Positions 26,869 through 36,499 of a stretch of DNA of 64,000 nt are shown in pieces. The stretch is from Nostoc commune NIES-4072. Its GTDB lineage: Bacteria > Cyanobacteriota > Cyanobacteriia > Cyanobacteriales > Nostocaceae. The position numbers and the translations under genes were made by a program. The notes under the pieces are model-generated. The model saw nothing but the letters and a program-made list of their open reading frames with translations, ran no database searches and was not told the DNA's origin. Within the stretch, counting starts at the first letter, position 1, and each line of letters opens with the position of its first letter. The DNA lies in NCBI RefSeq assembly GCF_003113895.1, contig NZ_BDUD01000001.1, positions 5,067,100-5,131,099 of the forward strand. The letters are read 5' to 3'.

Positions 26869-28008
26869 TTAAAGAGGAACTTCGCTCGAATGTTTAGAGC
26901 TTTCTTTTGCTGATTTAGAGCTTTCAAGAGGGTCAGGACTTAGCGCTACATTACCCCAGCGCATAACGTTCGCAGAAATAGCACCGGCTGCTCCGAAGCC
27001 ATAGACGAGAACTAGGTCATTTTCGCGAATCTTGCCCAATTTTGCAGCATAGTACATATTGGCGACAGTAAGCACTGGCCCAATGTTTGCATATTGAGAA
27101 TAGAGATCAATCGTCCGTTCTGGATCAATGCCCAGTACGCGTATGCAGAAGCTAGCAAACCAAGCTGTAGATGTATTGAAAATAAAAAAGTCAATTTGCT
27201 CGAGTGTTACACCGGCTGCGGCGATCGCACCCTCACAGCATGTACGGAGAAACCCCACGGCTGTTGAGCGAGTTACCTTGTTGGCTTCCTTGCATAGCTT
27301 CATGCGAAGCCGTGGATTGCCTTGCGCGTCCGTCGTAAGTTGAGGAAAAACTACATTACACAACTCACCAGCATGAATGGTCTTTGTGCCAAGAATTCCC
27401 TGATTCGATTCTAATGAACCAACCACGAAAGCTCCGGCACCATCACTAAGAAACCATGACATGGTATCATCTTCGTCAAAAAAGCGAGAGTATGTGCATG
27501 AGATAACTACCAAGACGTTGCGGTACTCTCCTGCTCGTACCAAGGCACAGGCGGTTTGAAGCGCAATTGGTGTGCTGCCACATGTTGCATCAAGATTCCA
27601 TGCAGCACCCTCCAGACTAAGTTTATGGGCAAGGAAAGCTGCATTGCCTAGCCCGATTTTTTCGGGCCATACAGAAGCGACAATCATCAGATCAACGTCT
27701 TTAACAGAAAGTTTAGCCGCTTCGAGGGCATCTCTTGCAGCACGCTCCTCTAACGTCAGTGATGATTCGCCAGTACCAAGTACCCATCGCTCAACAGTAC
27801 CACGAAATGGATCTGACAGATATGGCATCATTTCTAGGTCAAACTCGTTGCTAGGGGTGGAGCCTGCGAGCGAAAACATCCTCGCCAAACTTTTCTGCTC
27901 TGCCTGAGCAATTAACTCAGGGTATTTTTGTCTGTAGTAATCATTAGTACGTCTAATGCTGGGAAAGCTGACTGCGATCGCCCGAATACCTACTGGGTAA
28001 TCCACCAT
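26869..28008 (-). CDS. KAS III-like (FabH/thiolase-fold) condensing enzyme or acyltransferase
   Basis: 379 residues. Thiolase fold of ketoacyl-ACP synthase III: start VGIRAIAVSFPSIRRTNDYY, nucleophile Cys in NLDATCGSTPIALQTA, the SDGAGAFVVGS loop and FGAAGAISANVMRW near the C-terminus. Where KAS III normally has the catalytic His (pHQAN), this protein has FFIFNTSTAWF; the Asn region reads SQYANIGPVLTVAN. The missing His suggests an acyl-transfer role rather than decarboxylative condensation, as seen in some natural-product FabH homologues. The start at 28008 lies inside the 3' end of the ThDP gene (56-bp overlap), so translation is probably coupled. Confidence 0.85.
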   Translation of the reverse strand: MVDYPVGIRAIAVSFPSIRRTNDYYRQKYPELIAQAEQKSLARMFSLAGSTPSNEFDLEMMPYLSDPFRGTVERWVLGTGESSLTLEERAARDALEAAKLSVKDVDLMIVASVWPEKIGLGNAAFLAHKLSLEGAAWNLDATCGSTPIALQTACALVRAGEYRNVLVVISCTYSRFFDEDDTMSWFLSDGAGAFVVGSLESNQGILGTKTIHAGELCNVVFPQLTTDAQGNPRLRMKLCKEANKVTRSTAVGFLRTCCEGAIAAAGVTLEQIDFFIFNTSTAWFASFCIRVLGIDPERTIDLYSQYANIGPVLTVANMYYAAKLGKIRENDLVLVYGFGAAGAISANVMRWGNVALSPDPLESSKSAKESSKHSSEVPL

Positions 28009-29782
28009 AACTAATCTCCTCTGAGTAATTATTCGTAGCGCCTTGTGAAATTAGACTGTCGAGACGGCTTCTTATTGGTGCAGGGCAGGCAGGTTCGATG
28101 ATTACATCAACAACAAACGGATCGGGCGATGCCATAGCTTTTTCTAGCGCCCCTTGAATGTCGTACTCGCTTTGAACACGGATACCATCAGCTCCCATCC
28201 CCTGAGCAATCTTGACGAAATCCACTTGGGGAATAGTTGCATCCACGCTGTTGAAGCCCTGATACGTCATTCCCTGTTCGCACATATTGTAGCGACCGTC
28301 GTTGAGTACAATCCAGACGGCGGGAATTTGGAATCCTACCGCAGTGTTTACCTCGCTGTTCATGAGCATAGCACCATCCCCGACAATAGCAACTGCCTTG
28401 CTATTCCGTGCTAAGGCAGCACCCACGACACCAGTCACAAAGTGTCCCATAGACCCAAAGCCAGTGCTGATTCGGAAACGATACGGTTTGGTAAATTGCA
28501 GCAGGTGAATTGCCCAAACCAACGAGTTACCCACTTCGGTCATGATAACTGCATTGCTCTGTTCAACAATCACCTGTTGAATCATATTCATAAGCACATC
28601 TGGCCGCACTTTACCCTCAGCACGCGGATGGATTATATCGCGCTTATACCTCAGCAGTGAGGTAAATGTAGAAGTACTAGAGCGCTCAGGAAAGTACTTC
28701 AGTAATGCCTTGACAAACACTCCCACATCGGACTGGATGGCGAATGTTTTGACAAATGGATATGCGGTTCCTGGTACTTTTGGGTCTATGTCAACATGCA
28801 AAAAGCCGCGCCTGGAAATCATCTCAGGGTTCCAAAACGATGTCAGTTCACCAAGCCGTGTTCCTAGTACGAGTATGTGCCAAGGACGCTGCTCCTGCAT
28901 ATACGTCAAAACTGACTCATGTCCGCCAAAGCCGGTGACACCTACGAACTGAGGATGGTTTTCTGGAAAGATGCCCTTACCCCGTGGTGAACACATTACA
29001 GCAGCACCAGTTCTCTCAGCAAGCTGGCGAATCTCTTTTGCAGCACCTCGTGCCCCGAAACCGACCCAGATTGCAAACGGCCCCTCACACAGTAACTGAA
29101 CACTTTTTGCGATTGTTTCCTCAGTTGCTGTTACTATACCGTGAGACAGAGTTACGCGTGGCAATGATGTCTTTAATGAACTTGTCTGGATATTTGTAGG
29201 AATACTTATATGAGCTACGAATCCCTCTGGTTGTCCTAGTCCAAGAGCAAGCCTTCGAGAAACCTCTGGGAGTTCATCGCTGGATTCAAGAGTGGTTGCA
29301 TAATGGAATATTTGCCCAGAAGTAAAAATCCCGGCGCTAGGCATTGTGTAGGTGCTAGTTTCTTGGCAAGCCCACCGGCCACGCTGTGGTGCTGAGGTCG
29401 AAGCTGACACGAAAATGACCTTAGCGCCCTCCCAACGGGCAGCTAACAGCCCTGTTAAAGCGTTGGTGATCCCCGGCCCTGTGGTAGTGAATACCACAAC
29501 CGGGCGATCGCTAGCAAAATGCGCCTCAATGGCTGCAAAAGCTGCTCCGGCTTCGTGGCGAAAGTGTAACACCTCGATGGGACTTTGATGTAACGCAGCC
29601 CACATTGGACCGATCGCGCCTCCCGAAACACCAAAGGCATACTGCACTCCCATATCTTGCAGTATTTTTACCACTGCCTCTGCTACTGAAAAAGGCCTGG
29701 ATGGCTTGCTATGAGATTGCTGTTCGGTTGAGTTTGATTCTTTACTGTTATTTGCTTTTGTATCTTGAAATCTGACATCCAT
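27953..29782 (-). CDS. Thiamine-diphosphate enzyme (acetolactate synthase/benzaldehyde lyase-like)
   Basis: 609 residues with the three-domain architecture of ThDP decarboxylase/ligases: N-terminal PYR domain with catalytic Glu in LHFRHEAGAAFAA, the central domain with GFGARGAAKEIRQLA, and the PP domain with the ThDP/Mg motif VGDGAMLMNSEVNTA then WIVLNDGRYN. A 30-residue polar extension precedes the domain. Closest in type to acetolactate-synthase-like proteins used for acyloin formation (for instance the scytonemin enzyme ScyA), but the product here cannot be told from sequence. It overlaps the KAS III-like gene by 56 bp. Confidence 0.88.
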   Translation of the reverse strand: MDVRFQDTKANNSKESNSTEQQSHSKPSRPFSVAEAVVKILQDMGVQYAFGVSGGAIGPMWAALHQSPIEVLHFRHEAGAAFAAIEAHFASDRPVVVFTTTGPGITNALTGLLAARWEGAKVIFVSASTSAPQRGRWACQETSTYTMPSAGIFTSGQIFHYATTLESSDELPEVSRRLALGLGQPEGFVAHISIPTNIQTSSLKTSLPRVTLSHGIVTATEETIAKSVQLLCEGPFAIWVGFGARGAAKEIRQLAERTGAAVMCSPRGKGIFPENHPQFVGVTGFGGHESVLTYMQEQRPWHILVLGTRLGELTSFWNPEMISRRGFLHVDIDPKVPGTAYPFVKTFAIQSDVGVFVKALLKYFPERSSTSTFTSLLRYKRDIIHPRAEGKVRPDVLMNMIQQVIVEQSNAVIMTEVGNSLVWAIHLLQFTKPYRFRISTGFGSMGHFVTGVVGAALARNSKAVAIVGDGAMLMNSEVNTAVGFQIPAVWIVLNDGRYNMCEQGMTYQGFNSVDATIPQVDFVKIAQGMGADGIRVQSEYDIQGALEKAMASPDPFVVDVIIEPACPAPIRSRLDSLISQGATNNYSEEISYGGLPSRYSGDRSQLSQH

Positions 29783-30159
29783 AGAAAATACAAGAAAATA
29801 TACTTAGGAATAATTTCCTTTGTGAGATAATATTATCCCACACCCAAAGTAATCAGCGTGAATATTTGTCGTTTAAATCAGGCAGCAAGCAGCTATGCTG
29901 AAGGTAAGAGGCAAGAGGATTTTAGCCTACTTCATAATAGAGTTTAGTTTGGTTGTGCCAATCGACTTGCTTATCTTTACACAGTTTAGTCTTTTGTTGT
30001 CTACTTACTTGAACTCTGCTTTGATCAATAAATGTTTAGAAAGTTTAAGAGTTGCAAATGTGGCGATGCCTGCGGCGGGCTGCACCAATGCAGATGGGTG
30101 AACCCATCTTTTCGTTTGTGAGAACTGAACACTATTAATCAAGCTCTGGAGTATAAAAA
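29783..30159. other. Divergent intergenic region, no gene seen
   Basis: About 380 bp between the ThDP gene (minus) and the HAD gene (plus). A short repeat (GGCGATGCCTGCGGCGGGCT, 30062-30081) of the dispersed type also found at 21276 is present. No supported ORF. Confidence 0.45.
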
Positions 30160-30858
30160 ATGATTGACTTCAATCAGTATAAAGCTTTAACTTTCGATTG
30201 TTACGGAACCTTAATCGATTGGGAGAACGGTATCTTACGGGTGCTAAAGCCACTTCTGCTGGCACATAACACTAATTTGGATGATGAGGAAATTCTAGAA
30301 CTGTTTGCTGAATTTGAAGCAGAACTGGAAAAGGGCGATTATATCAAATATCGGGAAGTTTTGAAGAGAGTAGTCCAGAAATTTGGTGAACGATTTGGTT
30401 TTGGGCCAACTGCTGAGGAACTAAATTCACTTGCTGATTCGATTCAGCATTGGCTGCCTTTCGCTGATACAATTGAGGCACTTAAAACCCTCAAGCAAAA
30501 GTTTAAGCTGGTAATTATCTCAAATGTAGATGACGATCTCTTTGCTTTCTCGGCAAAGCACTTGCAGGTGGAATTTGACCAGATAATCACAGCAGAACAG
30601 GCAAAAAGCTACAAACCCTCCTTCAACAACTTCAGACTGGCTATTGAAAGAATTGATTTGCCGTTAGAGCAGATATTACATGTTGCTGCTAGTGTATATC
30701 ATGATATCGTTACAGCCAAATCTCTGGGACTTTCAACAGTCTGGGTAAACCGTCGAGCAGACCAAAAAGGACTTATAGCCACAGGTTCAGCAATAAGTCA
30801 AGCTGATTTAGAAGTGCCCGATTTAAAGAGTCTTGCTGCTTTAAGTTTAGCGAAATAA
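30160..30858 (+). CDS. HAD-superfamily hydrolase (haloacid dehalogenase type II-like)
   Basis: 232 residues. Motif I ALTFDCYGTLIDW (nucleophile Asp and Asp+2 replaced by Tyr, as in L-2-haloacid dehalogenases), motif II KLVIISNVDDD, motif III Lys in AEQAKSYKPSFNNF and motif IV region HVAASVYHDIVTAKSLG, with a helical cap between I and II. Tyr at Asp+2 is typical of dehalogenase-type rather than phosphatase-type HADs. Cytoplasmic and monocistronic. Confidence 0.88.
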   Translation: MIDFNQYKALTFDCYGTLIDWENGILRVLKPLLLAHNTNLDDEEILELFAEFEAELEKGDYIKYREVLKRVVQKFGERFGFGPTAEELNSLADSIQHWLPFADTIEALKTLKQKFKLVIISNVDDDLFAFSAKHLQVEFDQIITAEQAKSYKPSFNNFRLAIERIDLPLEQILHVAASVYHDIVTAKSLGLSTVWVNRRADQKGLIATGSAISQADLEVPDLKSLAALSLAK

Positions 30859-31093
30859 TATCGAGGAATAGCTACTCAGTGCCTAGAACTGTTTCGACGA
30901 GAATCTGTTGTTACAAAACGAAACAGGGATTGCAACATAGATTGATTCTGTCTTAATCTGGAAAAACTACTACTCCAGTTTGACGCAACGTTCACCCTTC
31001 TTTTTAGGGCGACGCGCAAGGGACGAGTAAAGCTCGTAACAACCCTCTGATTCTGGCTCTTCAGGATCAGCTTGTTCAAGAAAACACTTTGAT

Positions 31094-31975
31094 ATGCCTA
31101 AAACGATGAAAGCATCTGCTAATTTCGACTTTGAAGACGAGAAATTTAATGCACCGCCTTCTCAAGTCCTTCCCTGGTGTCAGATGATTAATCCTCGATA
31201 TGGCACAGATGGTATGCAATCCCACGGTTTGGCAATTAAGCTGGATAATGCTAATGCTGTCGGCTTTGTGCCAGATGATAATTGGCAGCAAGTGGAGCAT
31301 GAATTTACCTCTGGAGTTGAAACGGTCTTTATTTCCACTACTCCACGCGTAGTTATAGTGCGTCGGGGGCCATTATCTGTTAAAGACCGGGAAAGTGGTT
31401 TAAAACTGGGTACGCTCAAAGAGAATTATGATGCTTTTTTAGCCGACAAACTTAAATTTAAAACCTTTACTCGCTATCTAATTTTTCTAGTGGGAGAGAA
31501 TAAAAAGTTTTTACATGAATTACCACTACAACTAACTCTTAATGGTGCCGCCGGAGCAAGTTTTAGCAAAACCTACTGCGAATATCAACAAGGCAAAGTA
31601 GTTAGTGGATTTGTCGCTGAACTAGAAAAGGCTTATGCTGTTTATCGCAAGCAACCCTTGACACCAAAAGGCCCATTGTTCCACGCTCACGGCATTTTTT
31701 GTCCAATAATTGAGTGTGAAGAAAGAGGTATTGAACCAAATACAGTTTTGGTAGCTTCAACTGTAGACTACAAACATCCCACGGTAGGGACTTTAACAGA
31801 ATACTTAATTGCTTCCGATTCTCTTGAGTCTAGAATGATTTGCAAGACTTTTGAAGAATACAAAGATTTTGGGAAGGAACCTGTAAAATCAGAAACGCCT
31901 AAATTGGCAATGGCAGGAGTTTCTAACTCTTATGTTTATGCTGATGAAGATGATTTTGCTTATCCACCTTACTAA
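31094..31975 (+). CDS. Conserved cyanobacterial hypothetical protein (DUF5895-like)
   Basis: 293 residues, soluble. N-terminus KASANFDFEDEKFNAPPSQV then LPWCQMINPRYGTDG matches a widespread cyanobacterial/phage-associated family that I believe is DUF5895 (from memory). It contains VIVRRGPLSVKDRESG and an acidic C-terminus (YVYADEDDFAYPPY). No catalytic motif is evident. Start at ATG 31094; another ATG at 31106 is possible. Function unknown. Confidence 0.75.
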   Translation: MPKTMKASANFDFEDEKFNAPPSQVLPWCQMINPRYGTDGMQSHGLAIKLDNANAVGFVPDDNWQQVEHEFTSGVETVFISTTPRVVIVRRGPLSVKDRESGLKLGTLKENYDAFLADKLKFKTFTRYLIFLVGENKKFLHELPLQLTLNGAAGASFSKTYCEYQQGKVVSGFVAELEKAYAVYRKQPLTPKGPLFHAHGIFCPIIECEERGIEPNTVLVASTVDYKHPTVGTLTEYLIASDSLESRMICKTFEEYKDFGKEPVKSETPKLAMAGVSNSYVYADEDDFAYPPY

Positions 31976-32033
31976 AAAAAAGTGAGGAGTGAGGAGTGAT
32001 GAGTTTTGAATTAATAACTCCTAACTCCTGTAC

Positions 32034-32053
32034 AGACGCGATTAATCGCGTCT
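32034..32053. terminator. Perfect 20-bp palindrome between convergent genes
   Basis: AGACGCGATTAATCGCGTCT is fully self-complementary and lies between the stop of the gene ending at 31975 and the stop of mltA at 32066. The same core (GACGCGAT-ATCGCGTC) makes up the 25-bp array at 49756-50005. Possible bidirectional terminator, or simply a dispersed repeat. Confidence 0.5.
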
Positions 32054-32065
32054 CTACTCCTAACT

Positions 32066-33328
32066 TTATTCCTTGAGCAGCAAATAATATAGTGAACCAT
32101 TACCGCCTGTGATGCCAGCGCGATCGCCTGCTAGTTTACCAGACCCCATGAAATAATCTACCCGGCCTGGGCCTTTGATGGCGCTTCCTGTATCTTGGTC
32201 AAGTACAAAGCGGCTGACAGTACGCCTTTCTAGTTTGCCACCACCAGCAGGATAGGGAAATGAGTTGTAAATCAGCGCTAGCGCTCCCGGTGGCATGAGA
32301 GACTTATCTGTAGCAATGGAACGTTCTGCTGTTACTGGCACATGAATACTACCAGTAGCGGGTCTACCGCCTGTTTCTTGGAAGAAAATAAATCGTTCCC
32401 AGCGTGGCAGATAATTACTCAACTCCTGAGGCTTTTGTCGGAAGAAAGCAGTCATCCGTGGCATTGTCAATCCTGCCAATGGAAGTTTGCCATCTTTGGC
32501 TAGTTCTTTGCCGATGCTAGTCCAAGGGTAATCAGTTCCACCTGCATAGCCAACTGACGTTGTTTTGCCATTAGTTAACTTAATTTGGGCAGAACCTTGG
32601 ATATGTACCATGTATGCGTCTAAACGATCGCGGAACCAAAGCAGTTCTAAACCGTGCAATTTACTCTTATTCCCTTTTAAACCATCCTTCCCTTCCAAAT
32701 CAATTCGTTTTGGGTGGGGTTTTCGCCATTGGCTAAAATCAGGTGGTAGCCGATAAAGAGGATACTTATATATTGCAGTCCTGACACGGCTGGCGGTGTA
32801 AACAGGTTCGTAGTAAGCAGTGAACTTAACAGTACCTTTGCCATCGTTACCCACAGACTGGTAAAAAACAAACTCTCGGCTGACAGCAGCTTGTAATTGC
32901 GCTGCTGACTTAGAACTGATAACTAGTTGGCGGAAGCGTAACAAACTTCGGCGGACGCGATCAAGGGTAATTTCCCTCATCGGATAATTTTGATATGCTG
33001 CGATCGCCTCATTCTTTGTTAGGTAAAGAAGACTGTTATCAATGGAAGCCAACAGCGCGTTGCGATCGCCTATTTTACCCCTTTGACCCCAAATTTGCTC
33101 ATCCCAACCCAAGCAAGTCTGCTGGAACCTACAATCGCTTCCGATAGCGATTGGTTTTAGGGGTGGCGTTATCTCAGGAGTAATTGGTACTGGCTGAGGT
33201 GGAAGATCAGGAGTTATGGGTACTGGCAACGGCAGGAAGTTAGGAACCTGAGCAACAGCCGACCAGAGAGGGTTTACAAGGGCAATTCCCAGACTTAAGG
33301 AAAGCAAAGCAAAGGTTTTTCTCATCAT
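32066..33328 (-). CDS. mltA: Membrane-bound lytic murein transglycosylase A
   Basis: 420 residues. Signal peptide about 1-27 (FALLSLSLGIALVNPLWSAV), then a proline-rich linker with three VPITP-type repeats. The MltA domain follows with KFTAYYEPVYTASR, IQGSAQIKLTNGKTTSVGYA (the conserved Q-G-S-(A/G) segment) and the C-terminal 3D domain VLDQDTGSAIKGPGRVDYFM (catalytic DxD-type aspartates). It cleaves the MurNAc-GlcNAc bond of peptidoglycan in the periplasm. No lipobox Cys is evident, so it may be soluble. It begins immediately after the stop of the small gene upstream (TAA then ATG), so the two form an operon. Confidence 0.92.
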   Translation of the reverse strand: MMRKTFALLSLSLGIALVNPLWSAVAQVPNFLPLPVPITPDLPPQPVPITPEITPPLKPIAIGSDCRFQQTCLGWDEQIWGQRGKIGDRNALLASIDNSLLYLTKNEAIAAYQNYPMREITLDRVRRSLLRFRQLVISSKSAAQLQAAVSREFVFYQSVGNDGKGTVKFTAYYEPVYTASRVRTAIYKYPLYRLPPDFSQWRKPHPKRIDLEGKDGLKGNKSKLHGLELLWFRDRLDAYMVHIQGSAQIKLTNGKTTSVGYAGGTDYPWTSIGKELAKDGKLPLAGLTMPRMTAFFRQKPQELSNYLPRWERFIFFQETGGRPATGSIHVPVTAERSIATDKSLMPPGALALIYNSFPYPAGGGKLERRTVSRFVLDQDTGSAIKGPGRVDYFMGSGKLAGDRAGITGGNGSLYYLLLKE

Positions 33329-33583
33329 TTAGTTGAATCTTTCAACACTAGAACTAAAAACGGGTTCTACCCGGATTGCCACAACTCGGGAAGGTCTTAC
33401 TACCATATATTCCCCTTGAATATTTTTGATCGGCACGCTAATAAAGTCATTTGAAGCAGATTTTGGCACAAGTTCGCCGCTATACCACTTCTGAAACTCT
33501 TGAATAGTAGGAAAACGTACTTCTTCTCGGTGGCCGCTTTCCAATAGGAGGTATACGGCATATTCATTTGGAGTTCTAGCCAT
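33329..33583 (-). CDS. Small conserved hypothetical protein upstream of mltA
   Basis: 84 residues: MARTPNEYAVYLLLESGHRE, then EVRFPTIQEFQKWYSGELV and YMVVRPSRVVAIRVEPVF. The composition suggests a small beta-rich cytoplasmic domain. Its stop codon abuts the mltA start, so it is translationally coupled to the cell-wall enzyme. Domain not recognised. The region upstream (33584-33981) contains G-rich/C-rich low-complexity repeats only. Confidence 0.75.
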   Translation of the reverse strand: MARTPNEYAVYLLLESGHREEVRFPTIQEFQKWYSGELVPKSASNDFISVPIKNIQGEYMVVRPSRVVAIRVEPVFSSSVERFN

Positions 33584-33981
33584 AAGAGTTGAATTATTTA
33601 AAAAACATTCAACCCATTGTTAACCACGTAACCCCCGAATGAAAAGGGTAAGCATACGGGAGGTTGGAAGTAAGGGGGCAGGGGAGGCAGGGGGAGCAGG
33701 GGAGGCACAGGAGACAAGGGGACAAGAGGTGAGAACTTGAAACAAGTCTTTCCCCTTGTCCCCAATTCTCCTTGTCCCCAAGTCCTCTTACCCATGCCCA
33801 ATCCCCAATCCCCAATGACTCTTCACTGTAGACGCCTAATCCTTTAACCAGTTCCTGAAAAGTCTAATCCTCAAAAAATCTTCAAATCTCAGCACTACCT
33901 ACCTACTTTCTATCTCAAGAAACCTTCCTAAAGCTGGTAGTTGTGCCAAGATTAATTTGAGGACTTAAGGCTTGTGACACA

Positions 33982-35361
33982 ATGTTAGGACAATTATTAG
34001 ACGGACGTTACCAAGTTCTCCAGGTCTTAGGTAAAGGTGGATTCGGTCAAACCTACATAGCACAAGACACCCACCGACCAGGATTCCCGAAATGCGTTGT
34101 CAAACACCTTAAGCCCGTCACTCGTAACTCTGAATTTCTCGAAACTGCCAGACGGCTATTTACCAGTGAGGCAGAAACACTAGAAGAATTGGGTTACCAT
34201 GACCAGATTCCTCGACTTTTAGCTTATTTTGAACACAACCAAGAGTTCTTCTTGGTGCAAGAGTTCATTGAAGGGCATACTCTAAAAGCAGAACTGTTTC
34301 CCAATCAAGCTTGGACAGAAGAGAAAGTAATTCAACTTCTCCAACAGATGTTGGCTATTCTGGAATTTCTTCACAGCCGCAACGTTATCCATCGAGATAT
34401 TAAGCCGGACAATATAATTAGGCGGCAACAAGACGGCAAGCTAGTACTGATTGACTTTGGTGCAGTCAAACAAGTCCAAACTCAACTGCTTACACTTCCA
34501 GGGGGCACAGAGGCTACTATTGCCATTGGCACTCCAGGATATATGTCTACAGAACAGGGTCAAGGTAAGCCGCGCCCAAACAGCGATATTTATTCCTTGG
34601 GCATTATTGCTATTCAATCGCTGACGGGGTTAAATCCTATAAACTTTGAGGAAGACGTAGATACTGGAGAAATTTATTGGCAGCATCAAGCTAACGTTAG
34701 TTCTGAGTTGGCATCTGTGCTATCTAAGATGGTGCTACACCACTTCAAACAACGCTATCAGTCTGCGGCTGAAGTTCTACAAGTGCTTAAGCATCTCGAT
34801 ACTAAAATAGAAGCGCAATCACTTCAACAATCATTTTTTACGCAACCGCCTGAAGCTTCACTTTCTCAACAAAACTCAATTAGGTATCCGCATACTTCTA
34901 TCCTGTCACCGGAAAATTACAGTCGCTTGGAAACAATTCTTTTGGAATTTGTCGGCCCCGTTGCCTCAAGATTACTACGACAAGTTGCAGCATCAGCGCC
35001 CAACTGTGAAGAATTAATTAGTCAATTGGGCGTTCATCTTCAAGGAAATCAACAAATTGATTTTAAGAATAAAACAAGGTTTTTACTAGATAAACGTACT
35101 TCACTACAAAAACTTACTGTTCAATCTGAATTGAAGCAAAATAATTTACCAAACCAAGAACCTCAAATAATCAACGATAGCTTTGTGCATCAGTGCGAAC
35201 GAGAATTGGCTGATTTAATTGGGCCAATAGCTAGGTTCTTAGTCCAAAAAGCTGTTAGGTCTTCTGGGCAAAGTTCTCGTGCAGAATTTGTAAATGTTTT
35301 AGCATCACAAATTACTGAACCTCAAAAAGCTTTGCAATTTCAGGAACGCCTACTTTCTTAA
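33982..35361 (+). CDS. Serine/threonine protein kinase with duplicated C-terminal domain
   Basis: 459 residues. Eukaryotic-type kinase domain about 8-270: glycine loop VLGKGGFGQTYIAQD, catalytic HRDIKPDNII, LIDFGAVKQV (DFG) and GTPGYMSTEQGQGKPRPNSD (activation segment). After a Gln/Ser-rich linker there are two related segments of about 60-70 residues (LETILLEFVGPVASRLLRQV and LADLIGPIARFLVQKAVRSS, each followed by a helical stretch), an apparent internal duplication found in other cyanobacterial kinases. No transmembrane helix, so it is cytoplasmic. Confidence 0.92.
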   Translation: MLGQLLDGRYQVLQVLGKGGFGQTYIAQDTHRPGFPKCVVKHLKPVTRNSEFLETARRLFTSEAETLEELGYHDQIPRLLAYFEHNQEFFLVQEFIEGHTLKAELFPNQAWTEEKVIQLLQQMLAILEFLHSRNVIHRDIKPDNIIRRQQDGKLVLIDFGAVKQVQTQLLTLPGGTEATIAIGTPGYMSTEQGQGKPRPNSDIYSLGIIAIQSLTGLNPINFEEDVDTGEIYWQHQANVSSELASVLSKMVLHHFKQRYQSAAEVLQVLKHLDTKIEAQSLQQSFFTQPPEASLSQQNSIRYPHTSILSPENYSRLETILLEFVGPVASRLLRQVAASAPNCEELISQLGVHLQGNQQIDFKNKTRFLLDKRTSLQKLTVQSELKQNNLPNQEPQIINDSFVHQCERELADLIGPIARFLVQKAVRSSGQSSRAEFVNVLASQITEPQKALQFQERLLS

Positions 35362-35403
35362 TTTTTTAACCACTGCGTTTTTCTATCCGTAAATTACGAA
35401 TTA

Positions 35404-36318
35404 TTAGCTCTGGTTATTCAGCATTTCCATAGCTATTTTTAAGCTAGCTTTCATCCGATTAAATGCTTCTGCTAAACCACCAATTTCATCTTTGGAGCTT
35501 TCTTCAAAATCAGCATCCATATCACCAATACTAACTTTTTGAGCTATTTTCTCTATTCTTCTGATGCGCTGAATCACATATTTTTTGATTAAAAAGTTAA
35601 TTACGAAAACTACGATCGCAAAAATCGCAATTAAAAGTCCCATTATCAACATCCAAGTTCGTTTGGCATTGGCAAAAATCTCTTCGGAAGGAACAGAGAC
35701 TATTTGGGCAGAAACAATATCATTTAGCTGCCAGCCAAAACCATTTTCCAAGCCATAAGTTATCAACTGACTTTTAGGAGCTTGATCTGGTGTAGAATGA
35801 CACCGCAGACATTGCTGTTGTGTAATCTTAAGTGGTTGTGCAATATAAAATACTTCACTTTCTGACAAGGTGCGAAAGCCTGTAATTTCTAGAGTATTAG
35901 GTTCGTTACGAAAACGCTCTACAAGTTGAGTTTCAAAATTATCGGCTTTATCTGCTAAATTAGTTGGATTGAGTGTTGCATCTTTATGAAAAAAGTTGCT
36001 ATATTGCGGGTTTTTACGAAAATTTTCAAAAACCTCTTTAGCGGAAAAAGTCGGTATTACTTCAGGGGTGAACGTTGAGTTTAATTCTACTCTCGGTTCT
36101 AATAGGGGAACTATACGATTTTGTGTATAGTTTCTAACTGCGTTTACCATTTGGATGAGAATCTCGGCTTGGGAAACCACTTCATTTTGCGCCCTTCTCT
36201 GAAGTACACTGGATAAGGCAACGCCACTACCCAAAATACTGACTATGAAAACCAATATTAAAAGTAAGTTAAATTTAGCACCTATTTTTAAGTTCTTTAA
36301 CGTAATGTTGTTTAACAT
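35404..36318 (-). CDS. Membrane sensor with periplasmic c-type heme (Tll0287-like) domain and HAMP
   Basis: 304 residues. TM1 (about 15-37, FNLLLILVFIVSILGSGVAL), a periplasmic domain of about 170 residues containing one CxxCH heme-binding motif (QQQCLRCHSTPDQAPKS, DUF3365/Tll0287-like), TM2 (about 222-245, WMLIMGLLIAIFAIVVFVIN) and a HAMP domain (IRRIEKIAQKVSIGDMDADF, then SKDEIGGLAEAFNRMKASLK). It ends right after HAMP with no kinase or methyl-accepting domain, so it must signal through a partner. Divergent from the PhnD-like gene; a redox-sensing role is inferred. Confidence 0.88.
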   Translation of the reverse strand: MLNNITLKNLKIGAKFNLLLILVFIVSILGSGVALSSVLQRRAQNEVVSQAEILIQMVNAVRNYTQNRIVPLLEPRVELNSTFTPEVIPTFSAKEVFENFRKNPQYSNFFHKDATLNPTNLADKADNFETQLVERFRNEPNTLEITGFRTLSESEVFYIAQPLKITQQQCLRCHSTPDQAPKSQLITYGLENGFGWQLNDIVSAQIVSVPSEEIFANAKRTWMLIMGLLIAIFAIVVFVINFLIKKYVIQRIRRIEKIAQKVSIGDMDADFEESSKDEIGGLAEAFNRMKASLKIAMEMLNNQS

Positions 36319-36499
36319 AACCTAACCAACTAAGGCGATATCTGAGTTTGTCTAATATTTATTTATACCTGTTAGAAATTATCTCAACAATATTTAAATA
36401 AATGTTAATTTTTTGTCGCAATATAACCTATTTAGACAGCAATCAAATCTATCTAAATTAGTCTTGAAACCTAAGTAATTCTCTTAAGCATAATAATTA

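Noticed and set aside
29895..30101. Plus-strand ORF of 68 codons
   Set aside because: Contains the dispersed GC-rich repeat at its 3' end; no family; weak start.
33598..33815. Two overlapping minus-strand ORFs of 67-68 codons
   Set aside because: They translate a polypyrimidine/CCCC repeat region; frames overlap each other and lack a ribosome site.
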